Shown: positions 17,757 through 26,051 of the stretch, in pieces
Numbering within the stretch: the stretch's first letter is position 1
Layout: every line of letters starts with the position of its first letter
NCBI GenBank assembly: GCA_024707205.1
Contig: JANQAD010000001.1
Coordinates: 1,391,979 to 1,455,978, forward strand
Source of the DNA: Demequina sp.
GTDB lineage: Bacteria > Actinomycetota > Actinomycetes > Actinomycetales > Demequinaceae
DNA length: 64,000 nt
Direction: 5' to 3'
Position numbers and translations under genes: made by a program
Notes under the pieces: generated by a model
The model's input: the letters and a program-made list of their open reading frames with translations, nothing else
Database searches by the model: none
Told to the model about the DNA's origin: nothing

Positions 17757-19196
17757 CTACGCCGCCACCTTGCGCACCGCGCCCGTATCCGTCATGGCCT
17801 CGAGCTCCACGCCCTTGGTCTCGCGAAGGCGCCGCAACACGAAGAAGAACGACAGGAGTGACATGAGCGCGTAGAGCCCGTAGGCGGCCGAGAGCGAGAA
17901 CTCGGAGAGCGACGGGAAGGTGATCGTGACGATGAAGTTCGCGATCCAGTTGGCGGCCCCCGCCACGGCGAGCGCGACGGCGCGGATCGAGTTGGGGAAC
18001 ATCTCGCCGAGCAGCACCCACATCACGGGACCCCACGTGGCGCCAAAGAACACCACGAACCCGTTGGCGCCGATGAAGGCGACGAGCGACCAGGTGTGGC
18101 TCATGGCGGCCGTCTCCGTGCCGTCGGCCTTCTCCACGAGCGTGGCCGTGGAGAACGCAACCGCCATGAGCGCGAGGGTCACGAACATGCCGAGCGAGCC
18201 GATGAGGAGCAGGCGCCGGCGCCCGATCTTGTCGACAAGCAGGATCGCCACGATCGTCACCACGATGTTGGTCACCGAGGTGATGGTCGAGGTGAGGAAC
18301 GCGTCGTCAGACGAGAAGCCGACGGACTCCCACAGCGTGGTCGAGTAGTAGAAGATGACGTTGATGCCAACGAACTGCTGGAACGCGGCGAGGATGATGC
18401 CCGTCCACACGATGGGCTTGAGGCCGAACGACGAGCCGCGCAGGTCGCTGAGTCTGCCGCGCTCGCTGTCGTTGGTGGCGAGGATCTCGTCGACCTTGGC
18501 GCGGGGGTTGGGCTCGCCGGTGTACTCGGCGAGCACCCGCTCGGCCTCCTCGCGGCGACCTTTCGACGCGAGGTAGCGCGGGGACTCGGGCAGGCGAAGC
18601 GCCGCGAACCCGTAGATCACCGCGGGGATCACGCCGACGATGAACATCCACCGCCACGCCTCCACGCCCCACCACAGGTCGTTCGCCGGGCCCCCCGCGG
18701 CGGACTGCAGCATCTGGTCGCTCAGCAGCGCGGCGAAGATGCCGAGCACGATCGCGAGCTGCTGCAGCGAGCCCAAGCGGCCGCGATAGGCGGCCGGGGC
18801 CACCTCCGCGATGTACGCGGGCGCGATGACCGATGCTGCTCCGATCGCCAGGCCGCCGAAGATGCGCCACAGTATGAAGTCGGTGACGCCAACTGCGATA
18901 CCGGCGCCGATGGCCGAGACGAAGAAGATGACGGCCGAGATGACCATCATCCGGATGCGGCCCCATCGGTCCGCGAGCGCCCCCGCGAACCACGCGCCAA
19001 TGGCGCAGCCGAGCAGGCCGGACGCCACCGCGAATCCCTTCAGCGCCTCGCTGAGCCCCCACTCGTCCTGTAGCGAGCTCACGGCGCCGTTGATCACCGA
19101 CGAGTCGAAGCCGAACAGGAATCCGCCGAGTGCCGCCCCAATAGTGATGGTGAGCACGCGCCGGTTGAGCCTCGCAGGAGCCGCGGTAGCGGACAT
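17757..19196 (-). CDS. sugar-porter family MFS transporter
   Basis: A 479-residue protein with twelve predicted membrane segments. GGFLFGFDSSVINGA at the N-terminus, DRWGRI and DKIGRRRLLLIG after helices 2 and 8, and PESPRYL after helix 6 are the sugar-porter signatures. Substrate is probably a sugar or polyol taken up with protons. It lies upstream of an amine aminotransferase in the same direction, an unusual pairing. AGGGGAG precedes the ATG. Confidence 0.88.
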   Translation of the reverse strand: MSATAAPARLNRRVLTITIGAALGGFLFGFDSSVINGAVSSLQDEWGLSEALKGFAVASGLLGCAIGAWFAGALADRWGRIRMMVISAVIFFVSAIGAGIAVGVTDFILWRIFGGLAIGAASVIAPAYIAEVAPAAYRGRLGSLQQLAIVLGIFAALLSDQMLQSAAGGPANDLWWGVEAWRWMFIVGVIPAVIYGFAALRLPESPRYLASKGRREEAERVLAEYTGEPNPRAKVDEILATNDSERGRLSDLRGSSFGLKPIVWTGIILAAFQQFVGINVIFYYSTTLWESVGFSSDDAFLTSTITSVTNIVVTIVAILLVDKIGRRRLLLIGSLGMFVTLALMAVAFSTATLVEKADGTETAAMSHTWSLVAFIGANGFVVFFGATWGPVMWVLLGEMFPNSIRAVALAVAGAANWIANFIVTITFPSLSEFSLSAAYGLYALMSLLSFFFVLRRLRETKGVELEAMTDTGAVRKVAA

Positions 19197-19241
19197 GGCA
19201 TCTCCCCTGATGTTGCGGCTCGTCGTCGAGCCGCGGTCACT

Positions 19242-20498
19242 TCACCTTAGCGCCGCGTCCAGGTGGGGCGCGAGGTCTCCGCGAGGACTCACGACAACGT
19301 CGTCGAGCCCTTGCCAGGCGGCCGCGAGCCTAAGCTCGGCCGCGAGCGCGGAGGCGACAACGGCGTCGGGCCTGCGACGCGCCCCAGGTGCGGTGCTCGG
19401 CTCTCTCCACGCGGCCGCGACGAGCAGGGTTCCCGCCTTGCGATCGGACTTGAGGTCCACGCGCGCCACGATGTCGTCGCCGAGCAGGAACAGCAGGCAG
19501 TAGTACCCGTAGATGCGCTTGGGCGCGGGCGTGTAGATCTCGATGCGGTAGTCCACGTTGAACATGCGCTCGAGTCGTGGACGGAACCAACACACGGGAT
19601 CGAAGGGGCTCAGCAGGGCCGACGCCGTTGCCCGGCTTTGCGGTTGGGCGCCGGTTGCGAGCAGCGCTGGCTCGCCCCACCCATCCACCTCCACCCACCG
19701 CGCGAGCCCGCGCTCCACGGCTGACTGCGCGAACGGGCCCAGCTGGGCGGCGGTGAGCGACTTGGGGGCGAGCAGGCGGAAGTGGTCGGCGATGTCGCGT
19801 GGCGTGCCAACCCCAACCGCGCCGATGGCGTGGTCGAAGAACAGCTGGCGGCCCTCGTTGAGGGTGAGGGCAGGGGCGGCGAGCGCTGCCGCGCCCCACG
19901 CGCGCTCCAACGAGTCGTAGGTGCGCACAAAGTTGCCGCGCCGGGAGCCGGCGATCTCGCCGCGGAAGAACAGGTACTCGAGCGCCGACTTCACGTGGCT
20001 GTAGTCCCACCATGTTCCCTTGGGGCCTTCGCGTGGCGCGAGATGCTCAAGATCGCCGCCAACGACGGGGCCGCGCTCGTCTACGGCCTCGCGAACGGCC
20101 GCCAGCAGCCCCGGCCGCTCGGTCTCGAGCTTATTGCGGGTCCACACCACCCAGTCGGTGTCGCGGTTCATGCGGGGGAGCATCGCCGGCAGCAGGTTCA
20201 GGGGCATTACGGCGGCCTCGTGGCCCCAGTGCTCGAACCCGTGGGCGCCGTGACCGTGCGGCGGGCCCCACAGGAAGGTGTCCAGCTTGGCGGTGTCGTA
20301 CGCGCCGTAGCGGCTGAAGACGGGCAGGTAGTGCGCGCGGGCGAACACGTTCACCGAGTCCAATTGCAGCACGCCTTGGCGGTCGAGGTACTCCGCGAAC
20401 TGCTTGTCCCGCACGCCGCGGGCGGGGCGCTTCGCGGCCAGGCCCTGCGCGGCGAGAAACACGCGTCGTGCCTCGGGCGCGGACAGTGTGAGAGTCAC
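19242..20498 (-). CDS. YcaQ/AlkX-like DNA glycosylase (winged-helix HTH_42 family)
   Basis: A 418-residue protein of the AlkZ/YcaQ family, which unhooks DNA interstrand crosslinks and removes alkylated bases. The catalytic-type motif QLD is at residues 45-47 within LQLDSVNVFARAHYLPVFSR; Q-phi-D is the YcaQ form, whereas AlkZ has Q-phi-Q. YSHVKSALEYLFFRGEI and the RAHVDLKSDR-like C-terminal region (ARVDLKSDRKAG) fit the family. The GTG at 20496-20498 is chosen because the family begins close to it; TATGGT 6 bases upstream suggests a leaderless transcript. Confidence 0.85.
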   Translation of the reverse strand: MTLTLSAPEARRVFLAAQGLAAKRPARGVRDKQFAEYLDRQGVLQLDSVNVFARAHYLPVFSRYGAYDTAKLDTFLWGPPHGHGAHGFEHWGHEAAVMPLNLLPAMLPRMNRDTDWVVWTRNKLETERPGLLAAVREAVDERGPVVGGDLEHLAPREGPKGTWWDYSHVKSALEYLFFRGEIAGSRRGNFVRTYDSLERAWGAAALAAPALTLNEGRQLFFDHAIGAVGVGTPRDIADHFRLLAPKSLTAAQLGPFAQSAVERGLARWVEVDGWGEPALLATGAQPQSRATASALLSPFDPVCWFRPRLERMFNVDYRIEIYTPAPKRIYGYYCLLFLLGDDIVARVDLKSDRKAGTLLVAAAWREPSTAPGARRRPDAVVASALAAELRLAAAWQGLDDVVVSPRGDLAPHLDAALR

Positions 20499-20582
20499 TC
20501 GGTCACCATAGCCAACCCCACCGACAGGCGAGCCAATCCGATTTCGTGAGGCAGCGTCGGGCCGTGTATCCTTGACCGGCTT

Positions 20583-20655
20583 GCCCCAATAGCTCAGTCG
20601 GCAGAGCGTTTCCATGGTAAGGAAAAGGTCCAGGGTTCGATTCCCTGTTGGGGCT
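20583..20655 (+). tRNA. tRNA-Thr (GGT)
   Basis: Acceptor arms GCCCCAA and TTGGGGC pair fully, discriminator T. The anticodon loop is ATGGTAA between TTTCC and GGAAA, giving anticodon GGT. The T-loop is GGGTTCGATTCCC. A -10-like TATCCT lies near 20567. Confidence 0.97.
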
Positions 20656-20686
20656 CGGTTTGCGGCCATTCGACGGTCGCACCCAA

Positions 20687-20760
20687 GGCGGGGTAGCTCA
20701 GTTGGTTAGAGCACACGACTCATAATCGTGGGGTCGCGGGTTCAAGTCCCGCCCTCGCTA
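20687..20760 (+). tRNA. tRNA-Met (CAT), elongator type
   Basis: Acceptor arms GGCGGGG and CCTCGCT pair with two G-U wobbles; discriminator A. The anticodon CAT is at 20721-20723 in loop CTCATAA. The first acceptor pair is not the mismatched initiator form, so elongator Met is favoured. Ile2 (modified CAT) is the alternative. Confidence 0.93.
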
Positions 20761-20827
20761 CGGGATGCGAATGCATCCAACGCGCGCTTAAGCGGGCGCG
20801 TGCACAACAAGGCTAGGAGACATCCAC

Positions 20828-20992
20828 ATGGCGAAGAACGACGTTCGTCCCAAGATCACGCTCGCATGCGTGGACTGCAAGAACCGCAACTACATCACGC
20901 GCAAGAACCGTCGGAACAACCCCGACCGTGTGGAACTCAACAAGTTCTGCCCCAAGTGCGGCAAGCACACGGCGCACCGCGAGACCCGCTGA
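20828..20992 (+). CDS. rpmG: 50S ribosomal protein L33
   Basis: A 54-residue ribosomal protein of the zinc-binding type: CVDC near residue 14 and CPKC near residue 41. AGGAGA lies 8 bases before the ATG. It directly follows tRNA-Thr and tRNA-Met. In many actinobacteria the next genes are hadA/hadB; here about 2.5 kb of accessory DNA intervenes. Confidence 0.97.
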   Translation: MAKNDVRPKITLACVDCKNRNYITRKNRRNNPDRVELNKFCPKCGKHTAHRETR

Positions 20993-21009
20993 TCTAGTTC
21001 TGCTGCGGA

Positions 21010-21040
21010 CGCCCGGTTCCCCGATGGGGGCCGGGCGTTT
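21010..21040 (+). terminator. terminator of rpmG
   Basis: CGCCCGG and CCGGGCG form the stem around a TTCCCC/GGGG-containing loop, followed by TTTGTG. Confidence 0.8.
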
Positions 21041-21181
21041 GTGTGTCTGCGGGCGGCGTGCGGGGCACCGGGTTCCGTTGGCATCCACTAGACGCCCCTT
21101 TTGTCCCGTTTGATGGGAGCGTGCGCTAGCGTGTTCGTGACGCGCTGGTTGCCAAGGGGGTGACGCGCGGGGGAGAGATCA

Positions 21182-21502
21182 ATGAAGATCAAGAGGGATG
21201 CAGCTGTATTGGCGCTCACGGGAGCGTTTGTGCTCGGGATCGCGGCGACCGCCTCGGCCGGTACCAGCGGTTGGACCGGTATCGACGGTTGGCGTCAGAC
21301 CAGTGCTGGCATCATCAGTTGGCAGAAGAGTTCACTCGGTGGCGGCGCGTTCAGGGCAAGCGTGAGCGGCCCCAACTGGCCGCTATCCATAAAGGCACAT
21401 TTCGTGCTTCTGGGCGTCACACACACCACGGGAACCAACACCAACGCCTACTTTTCGACCGTCACGGCGGACCACATGTCTGATTACAATGCGTCGTGGT
21501 AG
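21182..21502 (+). CDS. small secreted protein of unknown function
   Basis: A 106-residue protein with a Sec signal: KIKR, a hydrophobic stretch at residues 8-22 and cleavage likely after TASA (residue 26). The mature part of about 80 residues is rich in Gly, Ser, Thr and Trp, has no Cys and ends in YNASW. GGGGAGAG precedes the ATG. It overlaps the next gene by 14 bases. The family was not recognised. A bacteriocin-like role is conceivable but unsupported by any neighbouring immunity gene. Confidence 0.65.
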   Translation: MKIKRDAAVLALTGAFVLGIAATASAGTSGWTGIDGWRQTSAGIISWQKSSLGGGAFRASVSGPNWPLSIKAHFVLLGVTHTTGTNTNAYFSTVTADHMSDYNASW

Positions 21503-22127
21503 GCGCGCACTGACTATCACTATGGCCACCATCCTGCTGTTCGGTGTGGGCGCGTGTTCTGCAACTCACGATCATGCCAACCAACCCTGGTCCGTTGGAC
21601 CCTACGACCAGTTCATCGGCAAGTACATCGATGAAGCGCAAGCTGGAGGAGCGTCGCAAGAGCAGATTGACGCGCTCGTTTCCGCGAGGGACGCGGGCCG
21701 GATCGATGTTGAGCAGATGCGTGAGGCCGTAGCTGCGGACGCTGAGTGCCTCGAGAAGGTCGGGTTCACGGTGACTGTGAGTGATGCGGTGAGGGCATCG
21801 GGGTACGTGGTGCCCACATTCGACGCCGCGTATCCCTCTGACCTCAGCACGGAGCAGGGCGATGCGGTGGTTGACGCGTGTGACCGCACTAACTTGTACT
21901 GGATTTCCGCCGCCTACCAGCTGCAACCGGAAGCTCGGGACAAGCTCGGCGCTTACGTCATGTCGCGAGAGTCCGAGCTGCGCAAGTGTCTTGAGGGGCA
22001 CTCGTACGCGACGGATCCCGATGCCACTGGCTGGGAGCTTGCTATGCAGGCGCTGCAGGTGTCCAAGGACACGCGCGGCCAGGCCGGCTTCGATTGCTTG
22101 GATGAAGCTGGGATAGACGGCCTCTAG
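21489..22127 (+). CDS. putative lipoprotein of unknown function
   Basis: A 212-residue protein with Arg-rich start RRGRR, a hydrophobic stretch and a lipobox GVGAC, so Cys23 is the likely lipidated residue. The mature region is acidic, helical-looking and contains four further Cys residues (ECLEK, VDACD, RKCLE, DCLDE) that may form two disulfides. The ATG lies inside the upstream gene, so the two are probably cotranslated. No family was recognised. Confidence 0.65.
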   Translation: MRRGRRALTITMATILLFGVGACSATHDHANQPWSVGPYDQFIGKYIDEAQAGGASQEQIDALVSARDAGRIDVEQMREAVAADAECLEKVGFTVTVSDAVRASGYVVPTFDAAYPSDLSTEQGDAVVDACDRTNLYWISAAYQLQPEARDKLGAYVMSRESELRKCLEGHSYATDPDATGWELAMQALQVSKDTRGQAGFDCLDEAGIDGL

Positions 22128-22204
22128 TCGCCCGACGCCATGTGACGTGTCCCCCGTTGGGTGGAGTCCTAGCATCGGGTTGAGGCCCGAGGATTGGAGT
22201 CCTG

Positions 22205-22498
22205 ATGGCGAAGGTGCCGGCATATCCGACGGAGTTCAGGGTCCGGGCAGTGGAGTTGTATCGCTCGAGTGGGCTGTCGATTGAGAATGCTGCCCGCCAG
22301 GTCGGGGTGTCACCGACCACGTTGGGCAACTGGGCGCGGCAGGCCGCGATTGATGCGGGCGAGGCGCCGGGGGTGACCAGCCAAGAGCATGCCGAGGTTG
22401 TCGCGTTGCGCAAAGAGATCCGCCGCCTGGAGATGGAGAACGAGATTTTGAAGAAAGCGGCAGCGTTCTTCGCGAAGGAGAACGTCCTCCCAAAATGA
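22205..22498 (+). CDS. IS3-family transposase OrfA
   Basis: A 97-residue DNA-binding subunit: helix-turn-helix LSIENAARQVGVSPTTLGNW at residues 25-44 followed by a coiled-coil leucine zipper ALRKEIRRLEMENEILKKA near the C-terminus. GGAGT lies just upstream of the ATG. Its TGA overlaps the orfB ATG. Confidence 0.93.
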   Translation: MAKVPAYPTEFRVRAVELYRSSGLSIENAARQVGVSPTTLGNWARQAAIDAGEAPGVTSQEHAEVVALRKEIRRLEMENEILKKAAAFFAKENVLPK

Positions 22499-23370
22499 TG
22501 TTCCGGCTGGTGGAGACACTGGCCGGGCAGGGAATCCCCATTACGGTCAGTTGCCGCACGTTGGGTGTGTCGGTGTCGGGATTCCATGCTTGGCGCTCGC
22601 GTGGACCGTCGAGGCGTGACCGTGCTGACCGTGAGCTCACGGCGGTGGTTCGGGCGATCCATGCGGCGTCGCGGGGCACCTATGGGGTGCGCCGAGTCCA
22701 TGCGGAGCTGCGCCTGGGTCATGACCTCATCGTGAACCACAAACGGATCGAACGGGTCATGCGAAACGCGTGTATCCAGGGTGTTCACCACCGCAAGTAC
22801 CGGCGAGGCAAGCCCTATCGGCTGCCCGCCGTGTTCGAGGATCACGTGCAGCGCCGCTTCAGCGCGGAGCGTCCTGACCAGTTGTGGGTCACCGACATCA
22901 CGCAGCATCCCACCGGTCAGGGCTGGGTGTATTGCGCGGCCGTCGTTGACGTGTTCTCGCGGCGCTGCGTGGGCTGGTCCATCGCCAACCACCTGCGCAC
23001 CGAACTGGTGCTGGACGCGCTCGAGATGGCCCGCCTGCGCCGCAACCCGAACGGCACGATCGTGCACTCGGACCGCGGCACCCAATTCACGTCGTGGCTG
23101 TTCGGAGCCAGGCTGCGCCAACTGGGTCTCATGGGCTCGATGGGCAAAGTCGCCTCCGCGTATGACAACGCGCTGATGGAATCGTTCTGGGGCTCCATGC
23201 AACTCGAACTCCTGGACCGCCGCTCCTGGACCACCAAGACAGAACTGGGACAAGCGATCTTCGAATGGATCGAAGCGTTCTACAACCCCCGCAGACGCCA
23301 CTCGTCCCTGGGCTACCTCAGCCCAAACCAATACGAAGCCCTTCACAACCAAGCCGCGGTAGCGGCATGA
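22495..23370 (+). CDS. IS3-family transposase OrfB (DDE integrase core)
   Basis: A 291-residue transposase with an HTH_21-like N-terminal part (GTYGVRRVHAEL) and the integrase core. Catalytic residues are D in WVTDITQHP, D in IVHSDRGTQFTS and E in NALMESFWGSMQ, with NPRRRHSSLGYLSP at the end. It starts at ATG 22495 overlapping the orfA stop (ATGA). Coupled initiation or frameshifting could both supply it. It is intact and could be active. Confidence 0.95.
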   Translation: MMFRLVETLAGQGIPITVSCRTLGVSVSGFHAWRSRGPSRRDRADRELTAVVRAIHAASRGTYGVRRVHAELRLGHDLIVNHKRIERVMRNACIQGVHHRKYRRGKPYRLPAVFEDHVQRRFSAERPDQLWVTDITQHPTGQGWVYCAAVVDVFSRRCVGWSIANHLRTELVLDALEMARLRRNPNGTIVHSDRGTQFTSWLFGARLRQLGLMGSMGKVASAYDNALMESFWGSMQLELLDRRSWTTKTELGQAIFEWIEAFYNPRRRHSSLGYLSPNQYEALHNQAAVAA

Positions 23371-23474
23371 TCACAACAGAAGAAACCACTCCACCAAAGT
23401 GGGGACACGTCACATGGCCGGCTTCCGTACGCCACCCGGCCACGGCGTCGGGCAGGCCCCAGTAGGGTAGAACC

Positions 23475-23921
23475 GTGCCAGTGAATCCCGACGCCGTTGG
23501 CCGCGCCTACGGCCCTCACGAGCCTTACGAGGTGACCCGCGTCAAGATCCGCGAGTTCGCGGACGCCGTTGACGCGAACTCCTTCGCGCACTTCAACCCC
23601 GATGCCGCACGAGCGGAGGGCTACGACGACCTGGTGGCCCCCACCACCTTCGCGGTGATCATCGCCCAGCGCGCGGAGTTTCACGTGGTGGTGGACCCGG
23701 AGGTGGGAGTCGACTTCTCCAAGGTGGTGCACGCGGACGAGCGGTTCACCCACCACCGGCCCATCGTCGCCGGCGACGTCATCTCCACCACCGTGCACAT
23801 CGACAACATCACGCAGCGCGCAGGCATCTCGATGGTGACAACTCGCGCCGAGCTTGAGGACGCGGACGGCAACCCGGTCGCGACGGTGCTGTCCACGCTT
23901 GCCGTGAGGGAGGACGCATGA
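23475..23921 (+). CDS. FAS1-like dehydratase, HadA/MaoC N-terminal type
   Basis: A 148-residue hotdog-fold protein: PYEVTRVKIREFADAVDAN at the start, APTTFAVIIAQ in the middle and RPIVAGDVISTTVHI near residue 95. It is the non-catalytic-type half of a (3R)-hydroxyacyl-ACP dehydratase with the following gene. The GTG at 23475 has TAGGGT seven bases upstream, suggesting a leaderless mRNA. The stop overlaps the hadB start (ATGA). Confidence 0.85.
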   Translation: MPVNPDAVGRAYGPHEPYEVTRVKIREFADAVDANSFAHFNPDAARAEGYDDLVAPTTFAVIIAQRAEFHVVVDPEVGVDFSKVVHADERFTHHRPIVAGDVISTTVHIDNITQRAGISMVTTRAELEDADGNPVATVLSTLAVREDA

Positions 23922-24348
23922 GCGACGAGAACCTGCCGACCTTTGCCGGGCTCGAGGTGGGCCAGGTCGTGGCCACTCGCGAGGTCGAGTTCACGCGCGA
24001 CACCCTGGTGCGCTACGCCGGGGCCTCTGGTGACTTCAACCCCATCCACTACAACGACGTGTTCGCTCAGGGAGTTGGGCTGCCCGGCGTGATCGCGCAC
24101 GGCATGCTGACCATGGGCACCGCGGCCTCCGTGGTCGAGGAGTGGGCGGCCCCGGCAACGTCCAGGACTTCCAGACGCGCTTCACTAGGCCCATCGCGGT
24201 GCCGAATCCCGGGACGGCCACCGTGAAGTTCACGGCGACGGTCGGGGCGCTCGATCCGGAGCTCAACACCGCCCGAATTGACGTCAATGTGGAGTTTGAG
24301 GGGGTCCGGGTGCTGGGCAAGGCGCAGGCACTCGTCGCCTGCGCGTAA
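23918..24348 (+). CDS. MaoC-like hydroxyacyl dehydratase (HadB), frameshifted in this sequence
   Basis: The first frame gives GASGDFNPIHYNDVFAQ, the hydratase motif with catalytic Asp and His, then IAHGMLTMG. After VVEEWA the frame is lost; the next frame continues GGPGNVQDFQTRFTRPI and ends VLGKAQALVACA. One G is missing near 24149: adding it gives EWAGPGNVQDF, the expected family sequence. The repaired gene codes for about 143 residues. A sequence error is the simplest cause. Confidence 0.85.
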
Positions 24349-24411
24349 GTTTCGCGGCGAGTTGCGCCTCTCAGCGCGCGTTCACCATCTGTTTACTGCC
24401 AGTATTCCGGC

Positions 24412-25887
24412 ATGGCAGAAACACAAACAGAGGAGAAGGCCGAGCCCGTCACCGGGCTCGATCGCTACTTCCGGATCTCCAAGCGGGGATCCTCGATCGG
24501 TCGTGAGTTCCGTGGTGGACTCACGACCTTCTTCACGATGGCGTACATCGTGGTCCTCAACCCGATCATCCTTGGCACTGTCCCGGACAAGGATGGCAAC
24601 TTCATCGGCGGAAGCCCTGACGGCCCCAATGTCGTAGCTGTCGCGGCGGCGACGGCGCTCGTCGCGGGCATCATGACGATCCTGATGGGTTCGCTCGCGC
24701 GATTCCCCATCGCGATCGCGGCGGGCCTCGGCCTCAATGCGTACGTGACGTTCGGCCTCGTTGGCGGCGGCCTGTTCACGTGGCCCGAGGCGATGGGCCT
24801 CATCATCGTGGAGGGCGCGGTGGTGCTCATCCTGGTGCTGACCAAGCTGCGCCTCAAGTTCCTCTACGCGGTGCCCATGGCGCTCAAGAAGGCCATCGCG
24901 GCCGGCATCGGCCTGTTCCTCGCGTACATCGCGTTCTGGGACTCGCGCCTAGTTCTCGACGACTCGAGCGGCGCCACCCCCGGCTCGTTCGGCGTCGGCG
25001 GCGGCTTCAACAGCTGGCCGTCGGTGATCTTCGTGTTCGGCATCCTGCTCGGCGCGATCCTGCTGGTGAAGAAGGTTCACGGCGCGCTGCTGATCACGAT
25101 CGCGGTCGGCACGGTGCTCGCGTTCATCGTGGAGGCCGTGGCGAACCTCGGTTCTGTGCTCGAAAACCCGCGCGGCTGGTCGCTCGTGGTGCCGTCGTTC
25201 GATGGACTGAAGTGGGACATCGTTCCCGACTTCAGCCTCCTCGGCCAGTTCTCCATCACGGGTCCCTTCACGCACGGGCCCGCTCTCGTCACGGTCTTGC
25301 TGATCGTCTTCTCGCTGCTCGTCGTCGACTTCTTCGACACCATGGGCACGATGACGGCCGTTGGCGAGGAGGCCGAGCTCAACGACGAGGACGGCATCCC
25401 CGAGGACTCGCAGGCGATCCTCGTTGTCGACTCGGTGGCGGCCATGGCCGGTGGTGCGGCGTCGGTGTCGTCGAACACGGCATACATCGAGTCGGCGTCC
25501 GGTGTGGGCGACGGTGCCCGCACGGGCATCGCGTCCATCGTGACCGGACTCGCGTTCCTCGTGGCCGTGTTCCTGGCCCCGCTCGCGCAGATCGTGCCGT
25601 TCGAGGCCGCGACCCCCGTGCTCGTGCTCGTGGGTCTGATGATGCTGCGCACCGCGGTTGACCTTGACTGGCGCGACTACCGCATCGCGGTTCCCGCGTT
25701 CCTCACGATCATCGCGATGCCGTTCGGCTACTCGATCTCCGCGGGCATCGGCCTCGGCTTCGTGTCCTACGTGGTCATCAACGCCTTCACCGGCAAGATC
25801 AAGGAGATCAAGCCGCTCATGTGGGTTGGCGCGGCGGCGTTCGTCGTCTACTTCTCCATGGTCGGGCTCGACACGCTCATCAACTAG
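24412..25887 (+). CDS. NCS2 purine permease, AzgA/PbuG type
   Basis: A 491-residue membrane transporter for hypoxanthine, guanine or adenine. GGLTTFFTMAYIVVLNP near residue 35, AAGLGLNAYVTF, VDFFDTMGTMTAVG and SSNTAYIESASGVGDGARTG are AzgA-family signatures. About 12 membrane segments are expected. There is no Shine-Dalgarno sequence; TTCACC and AGTATT lie upstream, so it may be leaderless. Confidence 0.92.
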   Translation: MAETQTEEKAEPVTGLDRYFRISKRGSSIGREFRGGLTTFFTMAYIVVLNPIILGTVPDKDGNFIGGSPDGPNVVAVAAATALVAGIMTILMGSLARFPIAIAAGLGLNAYVTFGLVGGGLFTWPEAMGLIIVEGAVVLILVLTKLRLKFLYAVPMALKKAIAAGIGLFLAYIAFWDSRLVLDDSSGATPGSFGVGGGFNSWPSVIFVFGILLGAILLVKKVHGALLITIAVGTVLAFIVEAVANLGSVLENPRGWSLVVPSFDGLKWDIVPDFSLLGQFSITGPFTHGPALVTVLLIVFSLLVVDFFDTMGTMTAVGEEAELNDEDGIPEDSQAILVVDSVAAMAGGAASVSSNTAYIESASGVGDGARTGIASIVTGLAFLVAVFLAPLAQIVPFEAATPVLVLVGLMMLRTAVDLDWRDYRIAVPAFLTIIAMPFGYSISAGIGLGFVSYVVINAFTGKIKEIKPLMWVGAAAFVVYFSMVGLDTLIN

Positions 25888-25894
25888 GGAGTGC

Positions 25895-25929
25895 GGAAGG
25901 GGCGTCGCCTTCGCGGGCGGCGCCCCTTC
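25895..25929 (+). terminator. terminator of the purine permease
   Basis: AAGGGGCG and CGCCCCTT form the outer stem, with CGCC/GGCG inside, followed by CTGCC rather than a T-run. Confidence 0.7.
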
Positions 25930-25934
25930 TGCCT

Positions 25935-25982
25935 GCCCGACGCCGTGGTGACGGCCGTACGCGGCTCGCCTTAGCGTCGGGC
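25935..25982. repeat. family B inverted pair
   Basis: GCCCGACGC at 25935-25943, followed by CGTGGT, is matched by GCGTCGGGC at 25974-25982. It lies between the permease terminator and the LacI gene stop. Confidence 0.65.
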
Positions 25983-26051
25983 CGGGCAGGGCGCGAAGCG
26001 AGGGACGCCTGCGCGAAACGTCCGTCAGGAGGCTACGCGCCGCCCAAGAAG

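Larger units (their letters stand above)
22138..23417 (+). mobile_element. IS3-family insertion sequence, apparently complete
   Basis: About 1.28 kb containing orfA and orfB. The ends are inverted repeats: CCATGTGACGTGTCCCC at the left matches GGGGACACGTCACATGG at the right over 17 bases, and a further TT/GGTGGAGT match extends it to about 25-28 bases. The true tips may be the TGTGACG at 22141 and its mate ending 23414. No 3-4 bp direct target duplication is visible on either side. Confidence 0.9.

Noticed and set aside
21182-21502. Lactococcin-972-like bacteriocin
   Set aside because: Size and Trp/Ser/Gly content are suggestive, but the usual YY..W ending and the neighbouring multi-spanning immunity protein and ABC ATPase are missing.
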